DNA of 64,000 nucleotides from Pseudomonas linyingensis. Its GTDB lineage: Bacteria > Pseudomonadota > Gammaproteobacteria > Pseudomonadales > Pseudomonadaceae. The stretch's first letter is position 1, and every line of letters begins with the position of its first letter. The stretch spans positions 1 to 64,000 of the forward strand of contig NZ_FNZE01000009.1 of NCBI RefSeq assembly GCF_900109175.1, written 5' to 3'. The translations under genes and the position numbers were made by a program. A model generated the notes under the pieces. The model was given only the letters and a program-made list of their open reading frames with translations. It was not told where the DNA came from and ran no database searches. Shown in pieces: positions 1-8,118 of the stretch.

Positions 1-423
1 GCGCTGATGGAGCTGACCGAGAAGCTGACCCACCGCGGCATCACCGTGAAGTACGCCATCCACCCGGTGGCCGGGCGCATGCCGGGGCACATGAACGTGC
101 TGCTCGCCGAGGCCGAGGTGCCCTACGAGCAGGTGTTCGAGATGGACGACATCAACGCCGAGTTCGGCCAGACCGACGTGGTGCTGGTGCTCGGCGCCAA
201 CGACGTGGTCAACCCGGCGGCGAAGACCGATCCGCACTCGCCGATCGCCGGCATGCCGATCCTCGAGGCGTACAAGGCGCGCACCGTGATCGTCAACAAG
301 CGCTCGATGGCCAGCGGCTACGCCGGTCTCGACAACGAGCTGTTCTACATGGACAAGTCGATGATGGTGTTCGGCGACGCCAAGAAGGTCATCGAGGATA
401 TGCTCAAGGCGGTGGAGGCCTAG
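1..423 (+). CDS. pntB: NAD(P) transhydrogenase subunit beta, 3' end (partial)
   Basis: This is the C-terminal 140 codons of the beta subunit of the membrane-bound proton-translocating transhydrogenase, which transfers hydride between NADH and NADP+ at the expense of the proton gradient. The reading frame is open from the first base of the window, so the 5' part lies outside. What remains is the cytoplasmic NADP(H)-binding domain III: the [18 protein letters not shown] segment, the [10 protein letters not shown] loop and the [10 protein letters not shown] loop are characteristic of PntB. The protein ends in the usual helix and a TAG stop. The pntA and pntAB-alpha genes are expected just upstream. 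Identification is from family motifs and is firm; only the missing start is uncertain. Confidence 0.95.
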   Translation, partial: ALMELTEKLTHRGITVKYAIHPVAGRMPGHMNVLLAEAEVPYEQVFEMDDINAEFGQTDVVLVLGANDVVNPAAKTDPHSPIAGMPILEAYKARTVIVNKRSMASGYAGLDNELFYMDKSMMVFGDAKKVIEDMLKAVEA

Positions 424-919
424 CCGGCTGTCTTGATAGCAGGGTGATCGCATGAACACCTGACAGTTTGAGTGCCCGTACTCCTCGCAGGCATCCTGAG
501 CATATTTCGATTCGGGATGTCCTGCGCTGCGCCGCCATCTACCGATATCCGATGTACTGGTATCCATCAACGGTCCCCGTCAACAAACCAAGGTTCGTCA
601 CGACACGAGCTCATCGGATGCTTGGTGCAACATAGACAACAGCGCAGCCTTGTCTACCGATCCAAGCGGTGGGCAATCGCTGCGCGGGACCGCATGCATT
701 ACTGGCGAGAGCGGCCTTCGTCCGGCCACATCTGACGAATGACCGGCGGGTGGGCCCATGCCGGCCGGCGACCTGACCTATCTTCAGTAGTCGTCCAGTG
801 ACACAAGTGCCGGGCTCCGTACCTCGCTGAGCGGGGAGTTCATCCCTCACCCGAAGCCCCGACTCCCGGCATCGCTGCAACCCGCCCGCAAACGGGCGAT
901 CCCTCGCCAGGAGGTCACC
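424..919. other. Intergenic region, no supported gene
   Basis: About 500 bases between pntB and the YcaC-like gene. An 87-codon GTG-initiated frame at 472-735 has no ribosome binding site, no family likeness and atypical codon use, so I do not call it. The last part carries an AGGAGGT ribosome binding site at about 910-916 for the downstream gene. No convincing terminator for pntB or canonical promoter was found by eye. Confidence 0.6.
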
Positions 920-1546
920 ATGAGTACTCCCTACAAGCGCCTCGACAAGAACCAGGCCGCCGTTCTGCTGGTCGATCACCAGACCGGTCTGTTGTCGCTG
1001 GTCCGCGACTTCGATCCGGACAAGTTCAAGAACAACGTGCTGGCGCTGGCCGACCTGGCCACCTACTTCCAGTTGCCGACCATCCTCACCACCAGCTTCG
1101 AGAATGGCCCCAACGGTCCGCTGGTGCCGGAGCTGAAGGCGCAGTTCCCCGATGCGCCCTATATCGCCCGGCCGGGACAGATCAATGCCTGGGACAACGA
1201 GGACTTCGTCACGGCGGTGAAGGCCACCGGGCGCAAGCAGCTGATCGTCGCCGGGGTGGTGACCGAGGTGTGCGTGGCCTTTCCTGCGTTGTCGGCCATC
1301 GCCGAAGGCTTCGAGGTGTTCGTGGTCACCGATGCCTCCGGCACCTTCAGCGAGGTGACCCGGCAAGCGGCCTGGGATCGCATGACTGCAGCCGGGGCGC
1401 AGCTGATGACCTGGTTCGGCGTGGCCTGCGAGCTGCACCGCGACTGGCGCAACGACGTCGAGGGGCTGGCGGCGCTGTTCTCCAACCATATTCCGGACTA
1501 TCGCAACCTGATCAACAGTTACACCACCTTAACCGGCGGCAAGTAG
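920..1546 (+). CDS. YcaC-like isochorismatase-family hydrolase
   Basis: A 208-residue cytoplasmic protein of the cysteine-hydrolase (isochorismatase-like) superfamily, very close in length and sequence to Escherichia coli YcaC. The nucleophile lies in VVTEVCVAF (Cys118) and the general acid-base Asp19 in LLVDHQTG. Arg84 in YIARPGQ sits where many superfamily members have the catalytic lysine, as I also remember for YcaC. YcaC forms large ring-stacked oligomers and its physiological substrate is unknown. The gene starts with ATG behind AGGAGGT and is followed 36 bp later by the pirin gene in the same direction, so the two may be co-transcribed. The family is secure; no substrate is claimed. 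Confidence 0.93.
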   Translation: MSTPYKRLDKNQAAVLLVDHQTGLLSLVRDFDPDKFKNNVLALADLATYFQLPTILTTSFENGPNGPLVPELKAQFPDAPYIARPGQINAWDNEDFVTAVKATGRKQLIVAGVVTEVCVAFPALSAIAEGFEVFVVTDASGTFSEVTRQAAWDRMTAAGAQLMTWFGVACELHRDWRNDVEGLAALFSNHIPDYRNLINSYTTLTGGK

Positions 1547-1582
1547 GCTGGTTCGCTAGCCGCTGCCCTCAGGGAGAACGCC

Positions 1583-2542
1583 ATGAGCACCCACGAATCC
1601 TCGTCCCGGCTGTCCTCGTCCTATGACTGCCCGCTGCGCGGCGGCGAGCGGCTGATCCAGCGCGTCGATGCGCGGGTGGCGCAGATCGGCGGTGGCATCC
1701 CGGTGAATCGCCTGCTGCCGTCGCGGCAGCGGCGCATGATCGGCGCCTGGTGCTTCCTCGATCACGCCGGTCCGGCGCGTTTCGAGCCGGGGGAGGGCAT
1801 GCGCGTCGGCCCGCACCCGCACACCGGGTTGCAGACCTTTACCTGGATGATCGAGGGCGAGGTGCTGCATCGCGACAGCCTGGGCTCGGAGCAGGTGATC
1901 CGCCCCGGTCAGGTCAACCTGATGACCGCCGGCCGCGGCATCAGCCACAGCGAGGAATGCCTGGCCGACGAGCGCGTGCTGCACGCGGCGCAGCTATGGA
2001 TCGCGCTGCCCGCCGCCGACAGCGAGTGCGCGCCGGCCTTCGACCACCATCCCGAGCTGCCGCGCTGGGAGCGCGATGGCTGCGGCTTCACCCTGCTGGC
2101 TGGCCGCTTCGACGCGCGGCTGGCGCCGGCCAGACTGTACTCGGCGCTGCTCGGCCTCGAGCTGCACAGCCCGGACGGCGCCCATCTGGATCTGCCGCTG
2201 GAGAGCAGCTACGAATACGGCGTTCTGCCTCTGGAAGGCTCGCTGCAGATCGGCGCCGAACAGTTCGCTGCCGAACAGTTCGCTGCCGACCAGTTGGCCT
2301 ACCTGGGACGCGGTCGCGATCGCCTGCAACTGCATCTGGCGCCAGGCAGCCGGGTTCTGCTGCTGGGCGGCGAGCCGTTCGCCGAGGAAGTCCTCATCTG
2401 GTGGAACTTCGTCGGCCACAGCAAGGCGCAGATCGCCCAGGCCCAGCGCGACTGGGAAGCCGGCAGCCCGCGCTTTGGCGGCGTGCCGGCCTACGACGGG
2501 ACGCCGCTGGTGGCACCGCCGTTGCCCTGGCGGGACAGCTGA
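1583..2542 (+). CDS. Pirin family protein
   Basis: A 319-residue bicupin of the pirin family, longer than the usual 230-300 residues. The N-terminal cupin carries the metal site in HPHTGLQT (His78, His80) and GISHSEE (His122, Glu124), the spacing found in iron-binding pirins. Bacterial pirins have been reported as quercetin 2,3-dioxygenases or as redox-sensing partners of metabolic enzymes; which applies here cannot be read from the sequence. The C-terminal cupin contains a short in-frame repetition, AEQFA twice followed by ADQLA, encoded by a 15-bp tandem repeat. The last 35 residues, containing AQRDWEAGSPRFG, match the usual pirin tail. The start ATG lies 11 bases behind AGGGAG. Confidence 0.93.
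   Translation: MSTHESSSRLSSSYDCPLRGGERLIQRVDARVAQIGGGIPVNRLLPSRQRRMIGAWCFLDHAGPARFEPGEGMRVGPHPHTGLQTFTWMIEGEVLHRDSLGSEQVIRPGQVNLMTAGRGISHSEECLADERVLHAAQLWIALPAADSECAPAFDHHPELPRWERDGCGFTLLAGRFDARLAPARLYSALLGLELHSPDGAHLDLPLESSYEYGVLPLEGSLQIGAEQFAAEQFAADQLAYLGRGRDRLQLHLAPGSRVLLLGGEPFAEEVLIWWNFVGHSKAQIAQAQRDWEAGSPRFGGVPAYDGTPLVAPPLPWRDS
2255..2299. repeat. 15-bp in-frame tandem repeat inside the pirin gene
   Basis: The unit GCCGAACAGTTCGCT occurs twice without a gap (2255-2269 and 2270-2284), followed by a third degenerate copy (2285-2299). It keeps the reading frame and adds five residues per unit in the C-terminal cupin, which suggests recent slippage. Confidence 0.85.
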
Positions 2543-2554
2543 CCCACACCGCGG

Positions 2555-2719
2555 CTAGTGGCCTGTGCGGCTAGTTTGTTAACTCAAGTTCGGATGCCCG
2601 AGGTTCCGAGACAAGGCGCCGCGACGAGTCATAGCAGGGCTATGGCGAGGAGTGGCAACGCAGTATCGGGGCCGCGGGCGCCGAAATTGACTAACTGAAC
2701 TAGCCAAACAGGCCACTAG
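2555..2719. repeat. Palindromic MITE-like element with terminal inverted repeats
   Basis: A 165-bp sequence bounded by perfect 12-bp inverted repeats, CTAGTGGCCTGT at 2555-2566 and its complement at 2708-2719. The symmetry continues imperfectly for about 60 bp on each side (GGCTAGTT, then TTCGG, then CCCG..G), so almost the whole element can fold into one long hairpin. It has no coding capacity. The right repeat contains the stop codon of phhB. A 39-base degenerate copy of the right end is found at 30127-30165. It could be a non-autonomous transposable element or a REP/BIME-type sequence; it may also act as a terminator between the convergent pirin and phhB genes. Confidence 0.7.
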
Positions 2720-3072
2720 TGATGGCTCTCGGCATGCAGGGCGATCTGGTCGGTGCGCGCCGCCATGATGAAGTCGTTGCGGTGCAGGCCGCGGATCTTG
2801 TGGCTCCACCAGGTCACGGTGACCTTGCCCCATTCGGTGAGCAGCGCCGGGTGATGGCCTTCCACCTCGGCGATGGCGCCGACCGCATTGGTGAAGTTGA
2901 GTGCGCGCTGGAAGTCGGGGAAGCTGAAGATCTTCTCCAGTTGCATGACGCCGTCACGCACCTCGATGTTCCAGTCGGGGATCTGCCGGATCAGCTCGGC
3001 CAGTTCGCTTTCGGACACCTGCGGCGCATCGGCGCGGCAGGCTTCGCAGTGGTCTTGGGACAGGGGGTTCAT
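2716..3072 (-). CDS. phhB: Pterin-4-alpha-carbinolamine dehydratase
   Basis: A 118-residue cytoplasmic enzyme that dehydrates 4a-hydroxytetrahydrobiopterin-type cofactor after phenylalanine hydroxylation, regenerating the pterin used by PhhA. The length equals Pseudomonas PhhB. The family signature is visible as [11 protein letters not shown] followed by [19 protein letters not shown], with the catalytic histidines in the first block. The N terminus (CEACRADAP) is also typical of Pseudomonas PhhB. The ATG is preceded by GGAG at the proper distance. Unlike the usual phhRABC arrangement, no phenylalanine hydroxylase gene is adjacent, so this copy is either detached from its operon or a stand-alone paralogue. 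Its stop codon lies in the terminal repeat of the MITE-like element. Confidence 0.95.
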   Translation of the reverse strand: MNPLSQDHCEACRADAPQVSESELAELIRQIPDWNIEVRDGVMQLEKIFSFPDFQRALNFTNAVGAIAEVEGHHPALLTEWGKVTVTWWSHKIRGLHRNDFIMAARTDQIALHAESHH

Positions 3073-3187
3073 GGCAGGGCTCCTCCGCTTTCGCTGCCCA
3101 CTGAGTGTAGGGCGCTCACGGCGGATTGCCGCCGCCCGCCGATGAATGCACCGGTGGCGTGGCGGCCCGCCAGGCCGCCACCACGAT

Positions 3188-4504
3188 TCAGATGTCGGCG
3201 AGGCTGGCGACCAGGCTGGCGAAATCCGGCCGCTGGTCGATCCGCTCGCTCAGGCACTGCTCCTGCAGCTGGCGCAGACGCTGCTGGCGGCCGAGATCTT
3301 CGTCCTCCGGGCAGCGTTGCAGCAGCTCCTCCAGCAGACAGCCGAAGGCTTGCGCCTCGATGCGCTGCAGCGCCCGACCGCTGGCACTGTCCGGGTCGAA
3401 GAACGAGGCGGCGCCGAAGTCGCCGAGCAGGCAATCACCCTCCGGGTTGACCAGCAGGTTGTGGGCGTACAGGTCGCCATGCAGGATGCCGCGTTCATGC
3501 AGGTGCGCCACTGCGGCGGCCACGCCACGGGCAATGTGCAGCGCCTCGTCGACGACGAAGCGTCGTGCGCTCGGGTAGCAGTCGCGGGTGCAGCTGGCCA
3601 GCGACGGCGGCTCGGCCAGCGCCTGGAAGCTCGGGGCGATCAGCTCCAGCAACAGCCCCGGCGGGGCATCCGCCTGCGGGGCCAGCGGTCCGGCGACGCT
3701 GATCAGGTTGGGATGGGCGCCGGCGGCGATGCAGGCGGCCATCTCGCTGTGCGGCAGGCCGTCGCTGGTGACGTTGCCCTTGAACAGCTTGGCGGCCATG
3801 GCATGGGCCGGCTGGTCGTCAATACGCCAGTCCGCGCGGCGGATGACGCCGGAGGCGCCCTGTCCCAGCACCTCGCCCAACTCGATGCTGTCGCGGGCGA
3901 TCGGCGGCAGCGGATGCTCGGCCAGTACCTGCGCCTCGCGGGTGTCGCTGAACGGGTTGCCGGCGAAGGCCAGCCAGGTCAGCCGCGGCAGTTGCAGGAG
4001 CATCTCTGGCAGTCGTTCGAGGCGGTTGGCGGCGATGCGCAGCAGCTCCAGGCTCTGCAGGTTGGCCAGGCTGTCCGGCAGGGCGCGCAGGCGGTTGCCG
4101 GACAGCGCCAGCTTCTGCAGGCGGGTGCAGTTGCCCAGCTCGGCGGGCAGGCTCTCCAACTGGTTGTCGGTGAGGATCAGCCAACGCAGCCGCGCGGGCA
4201 GGGCGGCGGCTGGCACCTGCTGCAACCGACATGACTTGAAGCCGACCATCTCCAGCTTCTCGCACTCGCCGAGCACTTCCGGCAGGCGGGTGAACGCATT
4301 GTCCGAGCAGAACAGCACGCGCAGCTTGCGCAGGCGCGGCAGGTCGGCCGGCAGGTCGCTCAGGCGGTTGCCGGAGAGGTTGAGCACCTCCAGGCTGTCG
4401 GCGAGGGTGAAGATCTCTTCGGGAAATTCGCTCAGTTCGGCGGACAGGTCCAGGCGGCGGATGCCGGCCAGTTCGCCGCGGCGCAGTTGTTCGAGAGTGT
4501 GCAT
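3188..4504 (-). CDS. Leucine-rich-repeat protein with C-terminal protein kinase domain
   Basis: A 438-residue fusion without signal peptide or membrane segment. Residues about 15-185 form seven or eight leucine-rich repeats of the LxxLxLSGNxLxxLPxxL type. From about 208 a protein-kinase domain follows: glycine loop LGQGASGV (213-220), candidate ATP lysine Lys239 in MAAKLFKG, catalytic-loop HGDLYAHN (342-349) and DFG at 362-364. All core catalytic residues are present, although HGD replaces the common HRD. The kinase lobe is short (about 230 residues). Such LRR-kinases occur in several pseudomonads without known substrate; a role in signalling or defence is inference only. The small 2-TM gene downstream lies 9 bp from no shared signal, so operon membership is uncertain. 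Confidence 0.9.
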   Translation of the reverse strand: MHTLEQLRRGELAGIRRLDLSAELSEFPEEIFTLADSLEVLNLSGNRLSDLPADLPRLRKLRVLFCSDNAFTRLPEVLGECEKLEMVGFKSCRLQQVPAAALPARLRWLILTDNQLESLPAELGNCTRLQKLALSGNRLRALPDSLANLQSLELLRIAANRLERLPEMLLQLPRLTWLAFAGNPFSDTREAQVLAEHPLPPIARDSIELGEVLGQGASGVIRRADWRIDDQPAHAMAAKLFKGNVTSDGLPHSEMAACIAAGAHPNLISVAGPLAPQADAPPGLLLELIAPSFQALAEPPSLASCTRDCYPSARRFVVDEALHIARGVAAAVAHLHERGILHGDLYAHNLLVNPEGDCLLGDFGAASFFDPDSASGRALQRIEAQAFGCLLEELLQRCPEDEDLGRQQRLRQLQEQCLSERIDQRPDFASLVASLADI

Positions 4505-4537
4505 GGATGTCTGGTAATGGGACCGGGGGAGGGGGCG

Positions 4538-4774
4538 TCAGTCGGCCTGCAAGCCCTGCTTGCGGGCTGCGAGTCGGACGAGAATGCCCTGGGTGATCGG
4601 GATGATGACGAACACCATGCCGACGATCATCTGCGGCACGATGATGGCGGCCACCTGCCACTCGGGCAGGCCGGCGATCACCGGTCGCCACAGCTTGAGC
4701 AGCAGGGTGATCAGCAGCCAGGCCGGCAGCATGATGGCGGCGGCCAGCCTGGCGCGGGCGAGAAAGATGCTCAC
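4538..4774 (-). CDS. Small two-TM inner membrane protein
   Basis: A 78-residue protein with two hydrophobic stretches (about residues 11-27 and 41-64) separated by a short loop, ending in a basic tail (RLAARKQGLQAD). The proposed GTG start lies two bases behind the stop codon of grxB in the same direction, which argues for translational coupling; there is no good independent ribosome binding site. I do not recognise the family. The alternative, that it is an extension of a longer frame running back through grxB in another register, is rejected because that frame is a shadow. Confidence 0.7.
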   Translation of the reverse strand: MSIFLARARLAAAIMLPAWLLITLLLKLWRPVIAGLPEWQVAAIIVPQMIVGMVFVIIPITQGILVRLAARKQGLQAD

Positions 4775-4776
4775 GC

Positions 4777-5430
4777 TCAGATCGCCCGCTCGAAATAGGT
4801 GGCGGTCTCGGTCAGCCGCGCCACCTCCTCGACATAACCGCGCACCGCCGATGGGAAGGCCAGGCCCTTGACCATGCTCAGGTTGCGTAGGCCGGGGTAG
4901 AGCAGCACGTCGTCCCAGCCCAGGGTGTCGCCATGGGCGCTGGGCAGCGGGAGTGGCGGCAGGCTGGCCAGCATCGCTTCGACCACGGCCCGGTGCTCGG
5001 CGCTCTCCGCCAGGGCCTGGGCGAACGGGCGCTGGATGATCTGCTCCTTCTTGGCCTGGAAGTAGTCGCGGGCGGACTGGGTGGCGAACTCCGGCAGGCC
5101 GAGGGCGATGTCGCGGGGGAACAGCAGGCACAAGTTCGCCAGGCGCACCTGGTTGATGTGCTCCTGGCTCGGCAGGTAGTCGCCGTGCGGGCGGATCAGC
5201 CGTTGCGGGTTGCCCAGTTCGTCCAGCTTGCGCGCGATGTCCAGGCTCTCGCCCATGGCGCGGCCGTCGTCGAACTGCAGGATCGGCAGCTGCTTGGCGC
5301 CGATCAATTCGATGCAGGTCGCCTCGTCGTCATTGAGCAGGTAGACCTGCTCGACCGGCACCTGCTTGTAGTGGGCGACCATCTCGGCGCGCACGCAGAA
5401 CGGACAGTGGTCGTACAGATAGAGCTTCAT
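4777..5430 (-). CDS. grxB: Glutaredoxin 2
   Basis: A 217-residue glutaredoxin of the GrxB type: an N-terminal thioredoxin-like domain with active-site CPFC (Cys9, Cys12) directly after MKLYLYDH, and an all-helical C-terminal domain as in glutathione S-transferases. The cis-proline segment QLPILQFDDGRAMGES is present. E. coli Grx2 has 215 residues. It reduces glutathione-mixed disulfides in the cytoplasm. The ATG chosen has an AGGAGG site at optimal distance; the longer frame extending to 5850 is not real. It is followed by the coupled small membrane protein and preceded by the channel gene, all on the minus strand. Confidence 0.95.
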   Translation of the reverse strand: MKLYLYDHCPFCVRAEMVAHYKQVPVEQVYLLNDDEATCIELIGAKQLPILQFDDGRAMGESLDIARKLDELGNPQRLIRPHGDYLPSQEHINQVRLANLCLLFPRDIALGLPEFATQSARDYFQAKKEQIIQRPFAQALAESAEHRAVVEAMLASLPPLPLPSAHGDTLGWDDVLLYPGLRNLSMVKGLAFPSAVRGYVEEVARLTETATYFERAI

Positions 5431-5474
5431 GCAGCCTCCTTGGTCGGGACAGGCTGCGGAGTTTAACCGTTCAT

Positions 5475-5924
5475 TCAGCGCTTCAGCTTCTCGATGTTGT
5501 GCTTCATGACCTCCCTTATCGCTGCGGTCATCACCCCGGTGGAGATGCCGAGCATGAGCACGCCGTTGCCGGCCTCCAGCGCGCCGAGCAGGCGCCAGCG
5601 CTCGGACAGCACGATGTCGCCATAGCCCAGGGTGGCGAAGGTCACCCCGGAGTAGTAGATCGACGTGGCGAATGCGTCGAACTCGCCGAGCAGCATGAAC
5701 AGCGCGGCCCACAGGGCGACCTGCACGAAGTAGCCGAGCATCATCAGCAGCATCACCAGGGCCAGCACCTGGAAATCCCACAGGAATCCCTGGCGTTGCG
5801 CCACGGTCTGGGCGGCACGGATGTTGTAGCGCACGTAGTAGCGTAGGCACTGCGCCACGATGAGCGCCTCCATGACCAGGCAGAGCAGCATCACGGGAAG
5901 GCCAACCAGCAGATTGAGCAGCAT
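5475..5924 (-). CDS. Two-TM potassium-channel-like protein (Ion_trans_2)
   Basis: A 149-residue inner-membrane protein with an N-terminal TM helix (about 1-27), then an outer helix (52-80), a pore segment with the selectivity filter TLGYGD (98-103) and an inner helix (about 117-135). This is the minimal architecture of a bacterial K+ channel. The last residues are basic and cytoplasmic, with no RCK or cyclic-nucleotide domain. The ATG follows GAGGAG. It is 11 bp downstream of the DUF2955 gene and probably in the same transcript, an unusual partner for an export system; see findings. Confidence 0.88.
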   Translation of the reverse strand: MLLNLLVGLPVMLLCLVMEALIVAQCLRYYVRYNIRAAQTVAQRQGFLWDFQVLALVMLLMMLGYFVQVALWAALFMLLGEFDAFATSIYYSGVTFATLGYGDIVLSERWRLLGALEAGNGVLMLGISTGVMTAAIREVMKHNIEKLKR

Positions 5925-5935
5925 GGGTAATCTCC

Positions 5936-6970
5936 TCAGCAACCAGGCTGGCGCAGGTGGCGAAGCTGGCGGTAGCGGTCGAGCAGGTAGACCATCAGGC
6001 AGGCATACAGGCTGATGGCGATGAACAGGCCCATGCGCATGGCGAAGGCGCTGTAGACATCCTGGCCGTTGGCGCTGTCCTGCACCGACAGGCCGAGCAG
6101 GATGGTCATGGTCACCAGGCTGTTCAGCCAGAAGCCGGGGCTTTGCCGGGTCGGACTGAAGCCGTAGAGCTTGCGCGCCACCAGCAGGCCGAACAGCAGC
6201 ATCCACAGGAAGAACATCCACAGGTGCACGAACAGGCCCAGCGCCCACCAGAACAGCACGGCCAGCAGGCCGCCGAGCAGGGTCGAGCCGATCAGCTCGC
6301 GCGCGGCAGTGCGCGCCGTGGCGCTGCAGCTCTGCTGGCCGAGGCCGACCGACTTGAGGATGATCGCCATGTAGCTGGCCGGATCGATCAACGCCAGCAG
6401 CCAGGCCGGCAGCACCACCAGCGCGGCGCGCAGCGCGACCCAGCCGGCCTCCGCCGTGGACAGGGCCGGCTCGGCGGGCAACGCCTGGGCGCCAGCCGGC
6501 TCGGGAAACAGCCAGTGGCCGACGGGCAGCATCAGCACGGCGAGCAGCAGGTTCTGCACCAGGGCGTTGATGACCAGCAGCGCCAGGCCGAAATCGGCGG
6601 TGCCGGCGGCGGAAATCATGGTCAGGCCGATCACCAGGAAGGTGGTGACCAGGCCGTTGCCCCCCGTCAGCCCGTGGCGGAAGGCCAGGAACAGGCACAG
6701 GCCCACCAGCAGCACGCCGCTGACCGCGGCGTAGCGCAGCAGAGGGATCAGCAGCAGGCCGCTGCCGGTGGTCAGCAGCACCACCAGGGTGAGGCCCAGC
6801 CCGGCCTTGAGCGACAGTGGGCGATTGAGCTTGGCGAGCAGGAACAGGGCGAACAGCGGGGCAATGAACGGCAGCGGCAGCCCCAGGGCGTAGCTGACCG
6901 CCAGGCACAGCGCGGTACCGCTGGCCAGGCGCAGCGCGCGCTGGGCGCGAGGCTCACGCCGGGTGGCCAT
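5936..6970 (-). CDS. DUF2955 / FUSC-like integral membrane protein
   Basis: A 344-residue polytopic inner-membrane protein with about ten hydrophobic segments arranged as two similar halves, the pattern of the aromatic-acid exporter/FUSC superfamily (YccS, AaeB, DUF2955). It lacks the large cytoplasmic domain of AaeB. The ATG lies 8 bases after the stop of the HlyD-type adaptor gene. In this superfamily the membrane protein pairs with a periplasmic adaptor of the HlyD/AaeA type, which is exactly the neighbour here, so an efflux role for small hydrophobic acids or drugs is likely. Substrate is unknown. Confidence 0.85.
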   Translation of the reverse strand: MATRREPRAQRALRLASGTALCLAVSYALGLPLPFIAPLFALFLLAKLNRPLSLKAGLGLTLVVLLTTGSGLLLIPLLRYAAVSGVLLVGLCLFLAFRHGLTGGNGLVTTFLVIGLTMISAAGTADFGLALLVINALVQNLLLAVLMLPVGHWLFPEPAGAQALPAEPALSTAEAGWVALRAALVVLPAWLLALIDPASYMAIILKSVGLGQQSCSATARTAARELIGSTLLGGLLAVLFWWALGLFVHLWMFFLWMLLFGLLVARKLYGFSPTRQSPGFWLNSLVTMTILLGLSVQDSANGQDVYSAFAMRMGLFIAISLYACLMVYLLDRYRQLRHLRQPGC

Positions 6971-6978
6971 GGCCGCGC

Positions 6979-8118
6979 TCAGTAGGCATAGGACAGCCAG
7001 CTCATCAGGTACAGGAACAGGCGACCGAGCGGATTGAGCGGGTTGCCCTTGCTGGGGAACGCCATGACATCGGCCTGGCCGCCGACGCGGATGCCGCGCA
7101 GCCTGGCCAACCGGGCCGCCTCGCCGGGGGCGAACTCGACGATCACTGGGAAGCGCTGCGCCGGGCGCAGCCAGTCGCGGCTGTTCTCGACGTTGGGCAG
7201 GGTGCCGGGAGCGGTGCTCTGGCCGACGCTTACGCCGTAGCCGACGCTGCGCACCCTTCCGGCGAACACCTCGCCGGGCAGAACGTCGAGCACGATGGCC
7301 ACCGGGGTGTCGGGCTCGACCCGGCCGAGATTGTTCTCGGTCATTTCGGCATTGATCCACACATCCTGGATGGTGATCAGGGTCATCACCGGATTGCCCG
7401 CCACGGCGAACTGGCCGACATCGGTGCGCAGATCGGTGATCAGCCCGGCCGAGAGTGCGCGCACCTTGGTATTGGCCAAATCCAGTTCGGCTTTTGACAG
7501 GGCGGTGGCGGCGCTGCGCAACAGGGCGTTCTGCTCGTCGCTGCCGCCCTGCTGCTCGCGCGCCCGCTGCACTTCGGCGCGGGCGGCGGCGACCTGACTG
7601 ATGGACTGCACATGGGTAGCCCGCGACACCTCGAGACGGCGCAGGGAAATGGTGCCCGGGTCCTCGCGGTACAACCGCTCGAGGCGATCCCGATCCTGCT
7701 GCGACTTGAGTTCGTTGGCCTCGGCGGCGCGCAGGGAGGCCAGCGCCGAGTCGATGCCGGCGGTGCTGGCGGCGATCTGCCGGCGGGTCGACTCGAGGTC
7801 GGCGCGCGCCCGCTCGACGGCGATCCGGTACTGCTCGGTATCCACCTCGAAGAGCACTTCGCCGGCCTCGACCATCTGGTTGTCGCGCACCAGCACCTTG
7901 GTCACCCGGCCGGCCACTTCCGAGGCCACCGGCACGACGAAGGCCTGCACCCGCGCCTGTTGCGTGTAGGGGGTGAAGCGGTCGGCCAGCAGGTACCAGA
8001 GCAGGCTGATGACGATCAGTCCGATTGCCCACCTCACGCCCTTGTTGACGGGGTCGGCGGGCGGCTTGGGCGCCGGGGGGGCCGGAACCGGGGGCGCGGG
8101 CTGCTCTGCGTCACTCAT
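6979..8118 (-). CDS. HlyD/EmrA-type membrane fusion protein
   Basis: A periplasmic adaptor of about 379 residues. After a proline-rich cytoplasmic tail (PAPPVPAPPAPKPPAD) comes one TM helix (WAIGLIVISLLWYLLA), a biotinyl-lipoyl half (VASEVAGRVTKVLVRDNQMVEAGEVLFEVD), a coiled-coil hairpin of about 110 residues rich in A, E, R and Q, the second lipoyl half (LANTKVRALSAGLITDL) and a beta-barrel domain. It would connect the DUF2955 pump with the TolC-like protein encoded just upstream. The chosen ATG overlaps the stop of the TolC-like gene by 8 bases, which fits translational coupling; an in-frame ATG 21 bases further upstream (8139) is the alternative start. Confidence 0.92.
   Translation of the reverse strand: MSDAEQPAPPVPAPPAPKPPADPVNKGVRWAIGLIVISLLWYLLADRFTPYTQQARVQAFVVPVASEVAGRVTKVLVRDNQMVEAGEVLFEVDTEQYRIAVERARADLESTRRQIAASTAGIDSALASLRAAEANELKSQQDRDRLERLYREDPGTISLRRLEVSRATHVQSISQVAAARAEVQRAREQQGGSDEQNALLRSAATALSKAELDLANTKVRALSAGLITDLRTDVGQFAVAGNPVMTLITIQDVWINAEMTENNLGRVEPDTPVAIVLDVLPGEVFAGRVRSVGYGVSVGQSTAPGTLPNVENSRDWLRPAQRFPVIVEFAPGEAARLARLRGIRVGGQADVMAFPSKGNPLNPLGRLFLYLMSWLSYAY

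Noticed and set aside
472-735. 87-codon frame behind pntB
   Set aside because: GTG start without ribosome site, atypical codon use and no protein-like features.
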